Both the position numbers and the translations under genes were made by a program. This document shows, in pieces, positions 45,902 through 55,665 of a stretch of 64,000 bases of DNA. The stretch is from the NCBI GenBank assembly GCA_015231885.1, contig JADGAT010000008.1, positions 23,104 to 87,103 on the forward strand, read 5' to 3'. The DNA is from SAR324 cluster bacterium (GTDB lineage: Bacteria > SAR324 > NAC60-12). The notes below the pieces were generated by a model that saw only the letters and a program-made list of their open reading frames with translations, ran no database searches and was not told the DNA's origin. How positions within the stretch are numbered: position 1 is the stretch's first letter; every line of letters begins with the position of its first letter.

Positions 45902-48394
45902 TTAAATCTGTTGAGGTCCTTCGGAGTGACTCAAGTAATCTTCATTCAGCGCGTCAGATAAATTTCTTAGTAAGGTTCCCAACTCCAGTAAAAATCGATT
46001 CAGGGAATTAACAGGGGATGTTTTATCTAATAGAGAACCGACAAACGACAAGTTGACAATGCGCAAACGTGCTTGTATCTCGAGGACTAATCTTTCTTCA
46101 TTTTCGATGATGACCTGGGATTTGCTCCGTTTTAATAGATCGAGGTGTTCCTGGATAATGTGAATTTGAGTGATGACGGAGTGAGGGCTACTGGCATCAC
46201 GAAGAAGCATCTCAATGACATTTTGGGGGCGTGGACTGCCCAGATATCGGTTGTGGTAAATGGCCTGACTCTCATCCAATACGACTAAGATTTTCCAAAA
46301 ATCTTCAGGTATGTCTTCACTCATCAAGACGGCCCAAAGCATAGAAACCGTATTCAATGCCCACTCGATGCGTCGACCGATATCCCAGAAAATCCAGCCG
46401 GAATCGATGGAGTCCACACAAACACCACGGAAGGCTGACAGGTTGATGACCATTTGATTGATATCATGCAGGGTTGGAATGTCGGGTGCTGTCGGTAAGA
46501 GCGAATCCAGGTTTTTCAAAATATTCGATGTCTCTCCTGGAATTTGTTTGTGAATCGACATCGCGGCTTTTTTGAGGGATTTCAAATTGTAACTCACGGT
46601 TCCTGATGCCGTAGGATTGTGAAAAAAAACAGATAGTTTCTGGTCCAGATTCTGATGGGCGTTTGGTTGTAAAAATCCAGGGTAAGTTACCGTGACATGA
46701 GTGAGCACATTCAATAAAATGTCCAAACAACGAGATTTTTCGAGACACTCCCATTCCATTTCAATGAACGGCGGTTCCTGATTATTCCGCAAGTATTCAA
46801 TTTGCCGCAAAAGCCGAAGCTGCATTTCTGTCCGTTTTGTATACCGCCCACACCAAAAGAAATTCTCTGCCAGCTTTCTCGGAACTGTATTGATTCCTCT
46901 CACACGAACAGGAGCTGCCGGAATGGAACTCATTTTTGCAGAGGATTCAAACGTCATCACCCAGGTGTCTTTGCTGACACCACCTTGTTGTGATGAAATG
47001 ACCAGAGAATCTTTTTCAGGAGAAACGCGAGTCAGCCCTCCTGGCATGACGTAATAGTCATTGTCTTTGTGTAGTAAGAAGCATCTTAAACCAATATGCC
47101 TTGATTCAATTTGCCGGTCATTGACAACAGGCTGTGATGATAAAATTTCTTTTTCCTGAGCAATATACTGGTAAGGGTGTTTAGCGATTTTGACCTTTAA
47201 AGACTCTTGCTCGTTTCTGTTGAGTTCGTCTCCAAAGACAAAATGTTCTCGATGGTTTGCATAGACACTCTTGACGACATAATCATTAAGATTCTGGAGG
47301 ATGGGTTCATGAGATACGGGGTCTCCAAACCAGTGGGTATTCACGCTGGGAAGGATAAGCGGTTCCCCTAAATAGTATTGACACAGTTTAGGAAGGCAGG
47401 AAAGCCAGGTGGGATTCTCCAGGATTCCACTTCCCAATGGATTGATGACTGTTACTGTATGAGCGCGTACGCATTGGAGCAACCCAGGGATACCAAGTAA
47501 GGAATCTCCGCGCAGCTCCAGCGGGTCACAAAAATTATCATCGACTCTTCTCAAGATGATATGTACTTTCTGCAGTCCATCCAATGTTCGAAACCAGACC
47601 TGTTGATCATTGACTACTAAGTCGTTTGCCTCGACCAGTGGATATCCAAAATAATTTGCAAGGAATGTGTGCTCAAAATACGTCTCACTGGCTTCTCCGG
47701 GTGTCAAAATCACAATTAAAGGGTCTTCTGAATCAGCAGAAAGTTCTCTAAGGGTTTGCCGGAAGTCTCTGAAGAATTTGGTCAGGCGTTGAATCTGAGA
47801 ATCTTTGAAGATACTGGGAATGACTCGAGAGAGTACCATTCGATTTTCCATTGCATATCCCAATCCAGAAGGGTTCTGCGTACGGTCCCCTATGACTTTG
47901 AAGGTGCCGTCGGCAGCACGAACTAAATCAACAGCATAAAACATCAAGCCATGATTTGAAGAAATGGTTTGTTGGCAGGGAATGAGAAATCCTGGGTGTG
48001 AAAAGAGTAACTCTGGTGGGATAATATGGTCTTTGATGAGTCGACGGTCCTGGTAAATATCTTTTAGAAGAAGGTTTAGCAGCCTTGCTCGTTGGCACAC
48101 TCCCTGTTGGAGTTGTTCCCACTCTTGCTCAGATAAAATGAAAGGAATGGGATCCAGTGGAAAAATTTTTGAAACAGGCTCAAATTCCCCATAGACATTG
48201 TAGGTCACGCCTTCCTGAGATAACAATTCATGGATTGCTCTAGTGCGTTGCTGCAGCTCATAGGGGCCAAGCTCTTCAATGTTCTTGACGACAGTACTCC
48301 AATGGGGCCTTACTTCTCCAGAGGGAGTCAGCACTTCATTGTAGGAAATTGCGTCTGAAAAGTAGGGTCCCCAGTCTTTGAACAAAGTTTGCAT
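45902..48394 (-). CDS. Circularly permuted ATP-grasp / alpha-E fusion protein
   Basis: 830 residues. The first ~480 residues are a circularly permuted ATP-grasp type 2 domain (LLNLLLKDIYQDRRLIKDHI, VILTPGEASETYFEHTFLA, RRVDDNFCDPLELRGDSLLG, PGGLTRV, QQGGVSKDTWV). The last ~310 residues are an alpha-E helical domain starting at VPRKLAENFFWCGRYTKRTE. This matches the known fused version of the two proteins encoded separately at 53993 and 53024. The family is predicted to form peptide bonds (amidoligase). Its ATG lies one base after the HU-fusion stop, indicating tight translational coupling. Confidence 0.9.
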   Translation of the reverse strand: MQTLFKDWGPYFSDAISYNEVLTPSGEVRPHWSTVVKNIEELGPYELQQRTRAIHELLSQEGVTYNVYGEFEPVSKIFPLDPIPFILSEQEWEQLQQGVCQRARLLNLLLKDIYQDRRLIKDHIIPPELLFSHPGFLIPCQQTISSNHGLMFYAVDLVRAADGTFKVIGDRTQNPSGLGYAMENRMVLSRVIPSIFKDSQIQRLTKFFRDFRQTLRELSADSEDPLIVILTPGEASETYFEHTFLANYFGYPLVEANDLVVNDQQVWFRTLDGLQKVHIILRRVDDNFCDPLELRGDSLLGIPGLLQCVRAHTVTVINPLGSGILENPTWLSCLPKLCQYYLGEPLILPSVNTHWFGDPVSHEPILQNLNDYVVKSVYANHREHFVFGDELNRNEQESLKVKIAKHPYQYIAQEKEILSSQPVVNDRQIESRHIGLRCFLLHKDNDYYVMPGGLTRVSPEKDSLVISSQQGGVSKDTWVMTFESSAKMSSIPAAPVRVRGINTVPRKLAENFFWCGRYTKRTEMQLRLLRQIEYLRNNQEPPFIEMEWECLEKSRCLDILLNVLTHVTVTYPGFLQPNAHQNLDQKLSVFFHNPTASGTVSYNLKSLKKAAMSIHKQIPGETSNILKNLDSLLPTAPDIPTLHDINQMVINLSAFRGVCVDSIDSGWIFWDIGRRIEWALNTVSMLWAVLMSEDIPEDFWKILVVLDESQAIYHNRYLGSPRPQNVIEMLLRDASSPHSVITQIHIIQEHLDLLKRSKSQVIIENEERLVLEIQARLRIVNLSFVGSLLDKTSPVNSLNRFLLELGTLLRNLSDALNEDYLSHSEGPQQI

Positions 48395-48395
48395 A

Positions 48396-49442
48396 TTACT
48401 TCAAGGCTTGATCTCTTTTGGACATTACTAGAATCCATTCATGATTCACAGTACCAAGGGTGGTTAGCTGAAACCCTTGATTCCAGCAATCCTGAATCCA
48501 CTCCTCAGGAAAATTTTCCTTCTTAATCCACCACTGTAACACGGGTTCTTTGGACTTGGTCATCACCACGCAGCACTCTTCTGGTGAACTTCCAATACTG
48601 GTAAGGTGAAACCCTTCTTCCCAACGATCTTTTACCCAGGCTGAGGGGAATTCGCCGCTTCTCATCAACCATTGGTTGTTCCAGGAGGGATTCAACGACA
48701 TCACAACGACCCAATCATAGAGAGTCCCTGTCACTGTTGTGACTTGGTATCCCTCATTCCAGTTTCGATCAATCATTTCTTTCGGAAAGGCGGTATCATG
48801 ATACCAGCACTGGTGTCCATGTCCAGAATTTTTTGACATGATCACACACCATTCTTCTCTGGTATTGGCAATGTTTGTAATTTGATAACCACATTTGAGA
48901 TTTTCGTCAATCCATCTGCTGGGGAGTTCCGGGATACGTGTCCAAATCTGATCTTGGTAAGAGGATCCTTTCGACATGATCACAGCCCACATTTGATCTA
49001 ATGTCTCCAGGCTCGTAATGACATATCCATTATCCCAGTATTCACGAATCCAGCTGGAAGGAAAATCTGTTCCTACGAAGTAAGCTTGTTCCTGGTGGTT
49101 AGGAAGAGAGATCCCAACAGAATTTTCGCTATGATCTGGATATTGAGCATTGTCGGATTCATCCATGAAATGAGTGTTTACGCTATGGCTTATCGTCTTT
49201 TTTAGTTTTTCACGGAGCTTGCTTCCAGGAGTAAACCGAACGGTTTTGACGGTCTGTTGTGTTTTTTGGCTGAGCAGCCTTTCTTTGACTTTTAATTTTC
49301 CTAGTGGTGCCAATGAAACTTCCTCTCCCTTTTTTAATGATTGCTGCATTACTTTTATAAAACTTGTGAATAATCGTTTTGTCTCAACTTTACTTAGTTT
49401 CAGTTTAGCAGACAGTTCATTGATCAATTGTTTCTGATTCAT
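48396..49442 (-). CDS. HU-type DNA-binding domain fused to five DUF7477-like repeats
   Basis: 348 residues. Residues 1-85 resemble the HU/IHF fold (NELSAKLKLSKVETKRLFTS, GEEVSLAPLGKLKVKERL, VRFTPGSKLREKLKK). After a polar linker come five tandem repeats of about 46 residues from ~117 to the end. Each follows the pattern FPxxWIxxxWxxGYxITS...W.V[IV]MS, for example FPSSWIREYWDNGYVITSLE and FPSAWVKDRWEEGFHLTSIG. The repeat resembles DUF7477, known from some plant casein-kinase-like proteins; this is recalled similarity, not a search result. AGAGGAATT precedes the ATG. It lies inside the ATP-grasp/transglutaminase operon and is coupled to the ATP-grasp/alpha-E fusion gene. The combination is unusual; role unknown. 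Confidence 0.75.
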   Translation of the reverse strand: MNQKQLINELSAKLKLSKVETKRLFTSFIKVMQQSLKKGEEVSLAPLGKLKVKERLLSQKTQQTVKTVRFTPGSKLREKLKKTISHSVNTHFMDESDNAQYPDHSENSVGISLPNHQEQAYFVGTDFPSSWIREYWDNGYVITSLETLDQMWAVIMSKGSSYQDQIWTRIPELPSRWIDENLKCGYQITNIANTREEWCVIMSKNSGHGHQCWYHDTAFPKEMIDRNWNEGYQVTTVTGTLYDWVVVMSLNPSWNNQWLMRSGEFPSAWVKDRWEEGFHLTSIGSSPEECCVVMTKSKEPVLQWWIKKENFPEEWIQDCWNQGFQLTTLGTVNHEWILVMSKRDQALK

Positions 49443-49526
49443 AATTCCTCTGGTGAATGGGGTCTCATTATTGTTTCAATCCATCATGAATAACAAGAGT
49501 CCTATGAAGTATGATCTGGTTGATGT

Positions 49527-52500
49527 CTAATCAGCCAAAAGCCGTAAATCGAGGGTATACGGAAACCAGGAATTGGGTTCTTCGTGAGGAGGGTCCATTT
49601 TTCCGGGAGTGTGCCCATAATTCCAAAACCTGGCCAACCGACGGGCTTCTGCTTCAAACGCATTAATCGGGCGGGTTTCCGGGTTATTTCCTCCGGGGTG
49701 TGAAACAAAATAGGATGCTCCTCCGATGGAGCGGTTCTGCCAGATATCGACAAGGTCAAATACCAAGGGAGTGTGTTCAGGGATCGTAGGATGCAGCGAA
49801 GAAGGGGGCTGCCATGCCTGAAAACGAACACCAGCGACCCATTTCCCCGGTGTTTCAGTTGGTCTGAGAGGCACTCTACGACCGTTGCACGTCAAAATAT
49901 GACGGCTTTCCGTCATGCCATCAACCATCACCTGTACTCGTTCCGTGGAGGAGTCCACATAACGTGCGGTTCCTGTCATCGATGTCTCTTCTCCCAAAAC
50001 ATTCCAGGGCTCCAGGGCAAGGCGCAACTCTATCTGCATATCTCCAATTTGAGAATGTCCGTATTTGGGAAAGCGAAATTCAAAAAAGGGTAGAAACCAT
50101 TTTGGTTCAATGGAGAAACCGTGATTGTTGATAAAGGACATCACATCTTTAAAATCATTCCAGACAAAATGGGGAAGCATGAAACGGTCATGCAGTTGAG
50201 TGCCCCATGGTACTAATTTTTGCTGATAGGGAGTTTTCCAAAAGATGGCAATGACGGTACGCAGCAGCAGCATCTGGACGAGACTCATGCGAGAATGAGG
50301 AGGCATTTCAAAGGCCCGCATCTCAACCAGTCCCTGGCGACCGGAAGCATGATCGGGAGAGTACAGTTTGTCAATACAGAATTCGGTCCGGTGCACATTG
50401 CCTGTGATATCTGCCAGAATGTTTCTAAAAACACGGTCAACTATCCATGGAGGAGGATTGCCTTCCATTTTGGTCTGCTGGAAAGCAATTTCCAAATTGT
50501 ACAAACTGTCGTTTCTGGCTTCATCAACTCTAGGGGCCTGACTGGTGGGGCCAATAAACAAGCCTGAGAATAAAAAAGACAAACTGGGGTGATTCTGCCA
50601 AAAGTTGACCAGACTTTTTAATAAGTCCGGTCTCCTCAAAAAAGGACTCTTTGCAGGGGTCGCACCTCCGAGGGTGACATGATTTCCGCCTCCTGTTCCA
50701 ATATGACGACCATCCAGTAAAAATTTTTCGGTACCCAATCGTGCCAACCGCGCTTCTTCATATAAAACGGTTGTGTAATGACACAATTCTTCCCAGGAAG
50801 ATGCCGGATGAATGTTGACTTCAATAACACCAGGATCCGGAGTGATTTTGAAAAATTGGAGTCGTTGGTCCGAGGGAGGTTCATAGCCTTCCAGCATGAC
50901 AGGGTATCCTAATTCTGATGCGGTCAGCTCAATGGCTGCAATGAGTTCCACCCATGCTTCCAAATGACTGATCGGAGGAATAAAAATGTATAGTTTTCCC
51001 TGTCTGGGTTCAATGCAAAGGGCGGTGCGTGAAAATCCAGCACGAGGCTTGCCTTTGCTCTCTTTTGGCGGAATCGGAGCATTGTTTTCTGAAGTCGCCA
51101 AAGAAGAGCGTTGGAATTTAAATTCTGGTGTCTCAGGGAGCAGAGCCGATGCATGATGTGCTGCGTTTTTTTGGGAAAGTCGGTCCTCAATCATGGCATG
51201 GGCATCTGCTAAGGGCGATCGTTCCTCAAAAGGGTCTCTTTCTATCAAGTCTTGCCGATCCTTCTCGCTTTCCCGGTAAAGAGCATCCAGGGGCAGTCGG
51301 AATCCCATAGGAGAATCTCCTGGTATCAAAAACATGTGCTTTCTTCGAAAACGCCACTCATCACTGATCCATCGGGTTTGATCTTTGGTGGAGTCCGCTG
51401 TCAAGGGGAGTACAAAACCTGTTTTTTCTCCCAATCCACGTTCCAGTAATGTTCGCAGTCTTTTCCTGCCTTCCTCGTCCTCTAAGTCGTGCTCCAGCGG
51501 ATCGATGTTTTCGGGTAAGGTCCCTTCTTTCCATATATAATAGACCGCGTCTTCGTACCCCGGCAGCACATGTTCAGGATCCACTCCAAGTTTTTCAGCC
51601 AAATGACTGATGAACTCCATCCCTTGTTCGATTCCATGTTCATAATCCTTGGATTCCTGTGCAATCAATGAGTCTTTTTTCCAAAGAGGCACACCATCTT
51701 TTCTCCAGTAACACCCAAGTGCCCAGCGTGGAAGAGACTCTCCGGGATACCACTTTCCCTGTCCAAAATGAAGAAGGCCTTTTGGAGCAAATACTTTTTT
51801 TAATCTCATCAGCAAATCGATGGAAAGTCTGCGTTTATTAGGGCCCAAAGCATCCATCTCCCATTCAGGATCATCGGGGAAGTCAATGGAAATGAAAGTG
51901 GGTTCTCCTCCCATTGTGAGATTGACCTGATCTTTTTGTAAATGAGCCTCCACGTTGTTGCCCAGTTCCAGGATACCTTGCCATTCGTCTTCTGTGTAGG
52001 GTTTGGTCACCCTGGGATCTTCTAAAATCCTTTCCACTTCCATATGAAAATTAAGCTTTGCTTCACATTTGTCAGTCGATCCGGTGATCGGTGCTGCATC
52101 CGTGGGGTTGGGAGTACAAGCCAGGGGGAGGTGTCCTTCACCTGCGAGCAATCCTGAGGTGGGATCCAGCCCAATCCAACCGGCTCCAGGGATATAAACT
52201 TCCGTCCAGGCATGCAGATCTGTGAAATCCTGTTCGGGTCCTGAAGGCCCATCCAGCGATTTGACATCGGCTGTCAACTGAATCAAATACCCCGAAGCAA
52301 AACGTGTTGCCAATCCCATATGTCTCAAAATTTGTGCCAGCAGCCATGCCGAATCGCGACAGGATCCGCTTCTCGAATCCAGTGTTTTTTCACAGCTTTG
52401 AATACCCGGTTCCATTCGGATTAAATAACGGATGTCTTGCTGCAGCCGGCGGTTGATTTCTACCATGAAGTCATTTGTCCGCATTGGGGGAAGCCGATTG

Positions 52501-52898
52501 TCCGCAACCCACTCTTTCAACAGCGTTCCATTTTCTTTAATTTCCAAGTACGGGGCCAAATCATTCTTCAAAGAAGCCTCATAGGAAAAAGGAAATTTTT
52601 CAGCATCGTCTTCCAGAAAAAAATCGAAAGGATTGATGACGGTCATGTTGGCAATCACATCCACCGTTACTTTAAACTCGTTAACTTTTTCAGGAAACAC
52701 AATGCGTGCTAAGAAATTTCCATAGGGATCCTGTACCCAGTTTAAAAAATGTTCTTTGGGCTTTACCTGAAGCGAGTATCCTTGAATGGGAGTTCTGCAA
52801 TGCGGTGCCGGTCGCAGACGAATCAAGTGAGGGTGATGGGTTATTAGCCGGTCGTACTGGTAATGGGTCTCGTGTTTGAGTGCTACTTGTATGGTCAT
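49527..52898 (-). CDS. Transglutaminase-DUF2126 fusion protein
   Basis: 1123 residues, the normal length for this large family. An N-terminal transglutaminase part has the triad C180 (SRSGSCRDSAWLL), H229 (DLHAWTEVYI) and D245 (GWIGLDPTSG). The long C-terminal DUF2126 part shows NLTMGGEPTFISIDFPDDPE, LLHFGQGKWYPGESLPRWAL, DGRHIGTGGGNHVTLGG and PDLLKSLVNFWQNHPSLSFL. Homologues co-occur with circularly permuted ATP-grasp and alpha-E genes. It is probably cytoplasmic. It is the third gene of the operon, 125 bp after the alpha-E gene. Confidence 0.92.
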   Translation of the reverse strand: MTIQVALKHETHYQYDRLITHHPHLIRLRPAPHCRTPIQGYSLQVKPKEHFLNWVQDPYGNFLARIVFPEKVNEFKVTVDVIANMTVINPFDFFLEDDAEKFPFSYEASLKNDLAPYLEIKENGTLLKEWVADNRLPPMRTNDFMVEINRRLQQDIRYLIRMEPGIQSCEKTLDSRSGSCRDSAWLLAQILRHMGLATRFASGYLIQLTADVKSLDGPSGPEQDFTDLHAWTEVYIPGAGWIGLDPTSGLLAGEGHLPLACTPNPTDAAPITGSTDKCEAKLNFHMEVERILEDPRVTKPYTEDEWQGILELGNNVEAHLQKDQVNLTMGGEPTFISIDFPDDPEWEMDALGPNKRRLSIDLLMRLKKVFAPKGLLHFGQGKWYPGESLPRWALGCYWRKDGVPLWKKDSLIAQESKDYEHGIEQGMEFISHLAEKLGVDPEHVLPGYEDAVYYIWKEGTLPENIDPLEHDLEDEEGRKRLRTLLERGLGEKTGFVLPLTADSTKDQTRWISDEWRFRRKHMFLIPGDSPMGFRLPLDALYRESEKDRQDLIERDPFEERSPLADAHAMIEDRLSQKNAAHHASALLPETPEFKFQRSSLATSENNAPIPPKESKGKPRAGFSRTALCIEPRQGKLYIFIPPISHLEAWVELIAAIELTASELGYPVMLEGYEPPSDQRLQFFKITPDPGVIEVNIHPASSWEELCHYTTVLYEEARLARLGTEKFLLDGRHIGTGGGNHVTLGGATPAKSPFLRRPDLLKSLVNFWQNHPSLSFLFSGLFIGPTSQAPRVDEARNDSLYNLEIAFQQTKMEGNPPPWIVDRVFRNILADITGNVHRTEFCIDKLYSPDHASGRQGLVEMRAFEMPPHSRMSLVQMLLLRTVIAIFWKTPYQQKLVPWGTQLHDRFMLPHFVWNDFKDVMSFINNHGFSIEPKWFLPFFEFRFPKYGHSQIGDMQIELRLALEPWNVLGEETSMTGTARYVDSSTERVQVMVDGMTESRHILTCNGRRVPLRPTETPGKWVAGVRFQAWQPPSSLHPTIPEHTPLVFDLVDIWQNRSIGGASYFVSHPGGNNPETRPINAFEAEARRLARFWNYGHTPGKMDPPHEEPNSWFPYTLDLRLLAD

Positions 52899-53023
52899 AA
52901 TTCAAATTTATTAAATATTGTAATTTTCAACAGATTGAGCGTTGACGGGCTACCATGCTGCGTGATTCCCGTTAGTGCTTTGTGGGGATGCTTGCTGAGA
53001 TATTTGAACAATCTCGTGATTTG

Positions 53024-53986
53024 TTAGAAACGGAAAAATGTATCGTATAAGATGGTATCGAGCTGATTTATTTTGATTTGCAGAGTATCCAGGTACTGGT
53101 GGATTCCGGTTTCATAGATTTCATGAATATCCGCGTAATCCAGCTCAGACTTCAATTTTCCCATCATTTTTTCAGCATCGTTTGAAAAGCGAACCCGAGT
53201 GTCTTCTCTGGAAATGAGCTTTAGAAAAGTCAGAGAACGCTGCAAACAATAATAAATGGAGCGCCCAAAGGCTTTATCAAGGATTAGGAACTGGTAAATA
53301 TTTTCTGCAGAAATGTCTCGGAAATTTTGTTGAAACATTTGAAGAGCGCTTACGGATTTGAGCACCGCAATCCATTGGATCATCTGAAACGTTTGTTGGA
53401 TATTTTCAGGATCCACTGCAGGCATGAAATTAACAACATCTAAAATTCTTGCCGTTTTGTCGGCTCTTTCTAAATAACGCCCCAATCTAATAAAGTAAAA
53501 GGACTCCTGCCTTGACATCGTCGAGTGTAAAATCCCCTCGAAAAGGTAGCATTCTTTTTTCACATTGCTGAAAAATTCATGAGGGGAGTACAGAATTTCG
53601 TTTTTTTCTGTTGCCTCCTGGATCATCAAATAAAAGGTGTTGACCTGTTCCCACAAATCGGTGGAAATGATTTCACGTACGGTTCGCGCGTTCTCACGTG
53701 TCTGGCGGACGGTAGAAAAAATTGAATTTGGATTATCTAAATCGAATGTGAGAAACTGAATGACATTTTTCTGGGTGGTGTCGGAATAATGCTCATGGAA
53801 TAGTTCAATATCCCCAGAGGTCATGACCAGTGCCTCCCAGTGTTGTTTTTCCACTTGAGGTAAATCGATCATCAATAAGAGGTTGACGTCCACAAAACGT
53901 GCTACATTTTCAGCACGCTCCAAATATCTTCCCATCCAGTACAGAGTGTGTGCAGTCCTACTGAGTAAAACCTCTTGAGACAGCAT
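53024..53986 (-). CDS. Alpha-E domain protein
   Basis: 320 residues, entirely alpha-helical in character. The family N-terminus LSRTAHTLYWMGRYLERAEN is clear, with the second signature SFYFIRLGRYLERADKTARI about 165 residues later. Alpha-E proteins lie next to ATP-grasp proteins of the same predicted peptide-ligase system. It begins 6 bp after the separate ATP-grasp gene, so the two are coupled. It is a paralogue of the C-terminal half of the fusion at 45902. Confidence 0.92.
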   Translation of the reverse strand: MLSQEVLLSRTAHTLYWMGRYLERAENVARFVDVNLLLMIDLPQVEKQHWEALVMTSGDIELFHEHYSDTTQKNVIQFLTFDLDNPNSIFSTVRQTRENARTVREIISTDLWEQVNTFYLMIQEATEKNEILYSPHEFFSNVKKECYLFEGILHSTMSRQESFYFIRLGRYLERADKTARILDVVNFMPAVDPENIQQTFQMIQWIAVLKSVSALQMFQQNFRDISAENIYQFLILDKAFGRSIYYCLQRSLTFLKLISREDTRVRFSNDAEKMMGKLKSELDYADIHEIYETGIHQYLDTLQIKINQLDTILYDTFFRF

Positions 53987-53992
53987 AATTCC

Positions 53993-55444
53993 TCACGATT
54001 TTTTTGATTTTTTGGAGAGTACCCAAGTGTCTTTGCTGCCTCCTCCTTGTGATGAATTGACGACGAGAGATCCTTTTTTTAAGGCAACTCTGGTTAAGCC
54101 TCCCGGAAGTACTTGAATGTCATCGCCATAAAGGACATATGGACGTAAATCGACATGCCTCCCTTCCAGGTGGTCATTGACGATAGTCGGAACCCGTGAA
54201 AGAGAAAGGGTCGGCTGGGCGATATAGCTCCTTGGCTTTGTCTTAATCAGAGCTGCAAACGCTTCTCTTTCCGATTTTGAAGATTGGGGGCCCACGAGCA
54301 TCCCATATCCTCCGGCTTCATTTGCTGATTTCACCACCATGTCTTTCAGATGATCCAATACATAACGCTGGTCTTGCTCTTGCCAGCACAAGTAAGTGGG
54401 AACATTGGGAAGCATGGCCTCCTCACCTAAATAGTATTCAATCATCTTGGGGACATAAGCATAGATCACTTTGTCATCGGCAATGCCTGTTCCTGGTGCA
54501 TTGGCCAACCCTACTTTTCCTTTTTGATACACTTCCATTAATCCAGGAATTCCCAGCAGTGAATCTTTCCGAAAAACATGAGGGTCAAGAAAATTATCAT
54601 CAATTCTGCGGTAGATGACATCCACTCGTTTTAAACCTTGAGTCGTGTACATCTGCACCAATTCATCCTTGACTACTAAATCACTTCCGGCAACCAGGTG
54701 AACTCCCATTTGCTGTGCCAGGAAAGAGTGTTCAAAATAAGCAGAGTTATAGATTCCTGGTGTCAGCACAACAATGGTTGGGTTGTGAATACTTTTGGGG
54801 GCAATGGCTTGCAGCGTTTGCAGCAACATATTGGGATAAAGCTCTACGGGCCGTACTTTAGATGCTTCAAAAACCTGTGGAAAAACCATTTTCATCACTT
54901 CACGGTTTTTTAATACATAAGACACTCCGGAGGGGCAACGCAGATTGTCTTCCAATACATATATTTTCCCATCGGAATGGCGAACTAAATCAATTCCTGA
55001 AATATGACACCAGATACCTTTAGGAGGCTTCAGGCCAATACAGGCTTTGCGAAAAGAAGAGGCTGTATGAATGACATATTCAGGAATAACTTTATCTTTG
55101 ATGATTTGCTGGCTGCCATAGATGTCTGCCATGAATAGATTAAGGGCCGTGATCCGTTGTTTCAGTCCTTTTTCAATAAATTCCCACTCTTCTGCCTCAA
55201 TGATCCTGGGGACAATATCAAACGGAAAAATTTGTTCTTTTCCTAACCGATCATCTCCATAAAGGCTGAAAGTGATACCCTTGTACAGCATGCTTTTTTC
55301 TGCGGATTGTTGCCGTTTGAGCAGCTCTCCCTCTGTGAGTGATTCGATCTTTTGGATGAGCAATTTAGAACCATCCCTGGCCTGATTCTGATTTACAAAT
55401 AATTCATCATGAAAATCGTCTGTCTGATAACCTGTGAACTGCAT
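53993..55444 (-). CDS. Circularly permuted ATP-grasp type 2 protein
   Basis: 483 residues. Family motifs run in order: FPFDIVPRII, LNLFMADIYGSQQIIKDKVI, DLVRHSDGKIYVLEDNLRCP, VVLTPGIYNSAYFEHSFLAQ, YRRIDDNFLDPHVFRKDSLL, the glycine-rich KSANEAGGYGMLVGP and the ending LPGGLTRVALKKGS...SSQGGGSKDTWVL. These are the nucleotide- and metal-binding elements of this predicted amidoligase. It is the first gene of the six-gene operon; the 220 bp upstream are AT-rich and hold the promoter, which I cannot define. Confidence 0.92.
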   Translation of the reverse strand: MQFTGYQTDDFHDELFVNQNQARDGSKLLIQKIESLTEGELLKRQQSAEKSMLYKGITFSLYGDDRLGKEQIFPFDIVPRIIEAEEWEFIEKGLKQRITALNLFMADIYGSQQIIKDKVIPEYVIHTASSFRKACIGLKPPKGIWCHISGIDLVRHSDGKIYVLEDNLRCPSGVSYVLKNREVMKMVFPQVFEASKVRPVELYPNMLLQTLQAIAPKSIHNPTIVVLTPGIYNSAYFEHSFLAQQMGVHLVAGSDLVVKDELVQMYTTQGLKRVDVIYRRIDDNFLDPHVFRKDSLLGIPGLMEVYQKGKVGLANAPGTGIADDKVIYAYVPKMIEYYLGEEAMLPNVPTYLCWQEQDQRYVLDHLKDMVVKSANEAGGYGMLVGPQSSKSEREAFAALIKTKPRSYIAQPTLSLSRVPTIVNDHLEGRHVDLRPYVLYGDDIQVLPGGLTRVALKKGSLVVNSSQGGGSKDTWVLSKKSKKS

Positions 55445-55665
55445 TGTCCTTTTCCTGTTAGGCAGGGTTCATGTATTTTTTGAGTGACTCTAAACTAATA
55501 GTACCCTTTTTCAAGATTCAGGCCAAATTAAAATTGAATTAAAGTTAATAAATTCAATCGGTTATCTTGTTTAATAAAAAATAGCACGATCCCGTGGCTT
55601 TAAAATTGTTTAAAAATTAGGAGCATTGCTAAAAAATTAAGCATTGAGTATGGGGGAGGAGTCGG

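Noticed and set aside
46900..48394. Apparent loss of the glycine-rich ATP loop in the fused ATP-grasp protein
   Set aside because: The replaced segment (HREHFVFGDEL) looks like the usual form of the fused subfamily, so it is not evidence of inactivation.
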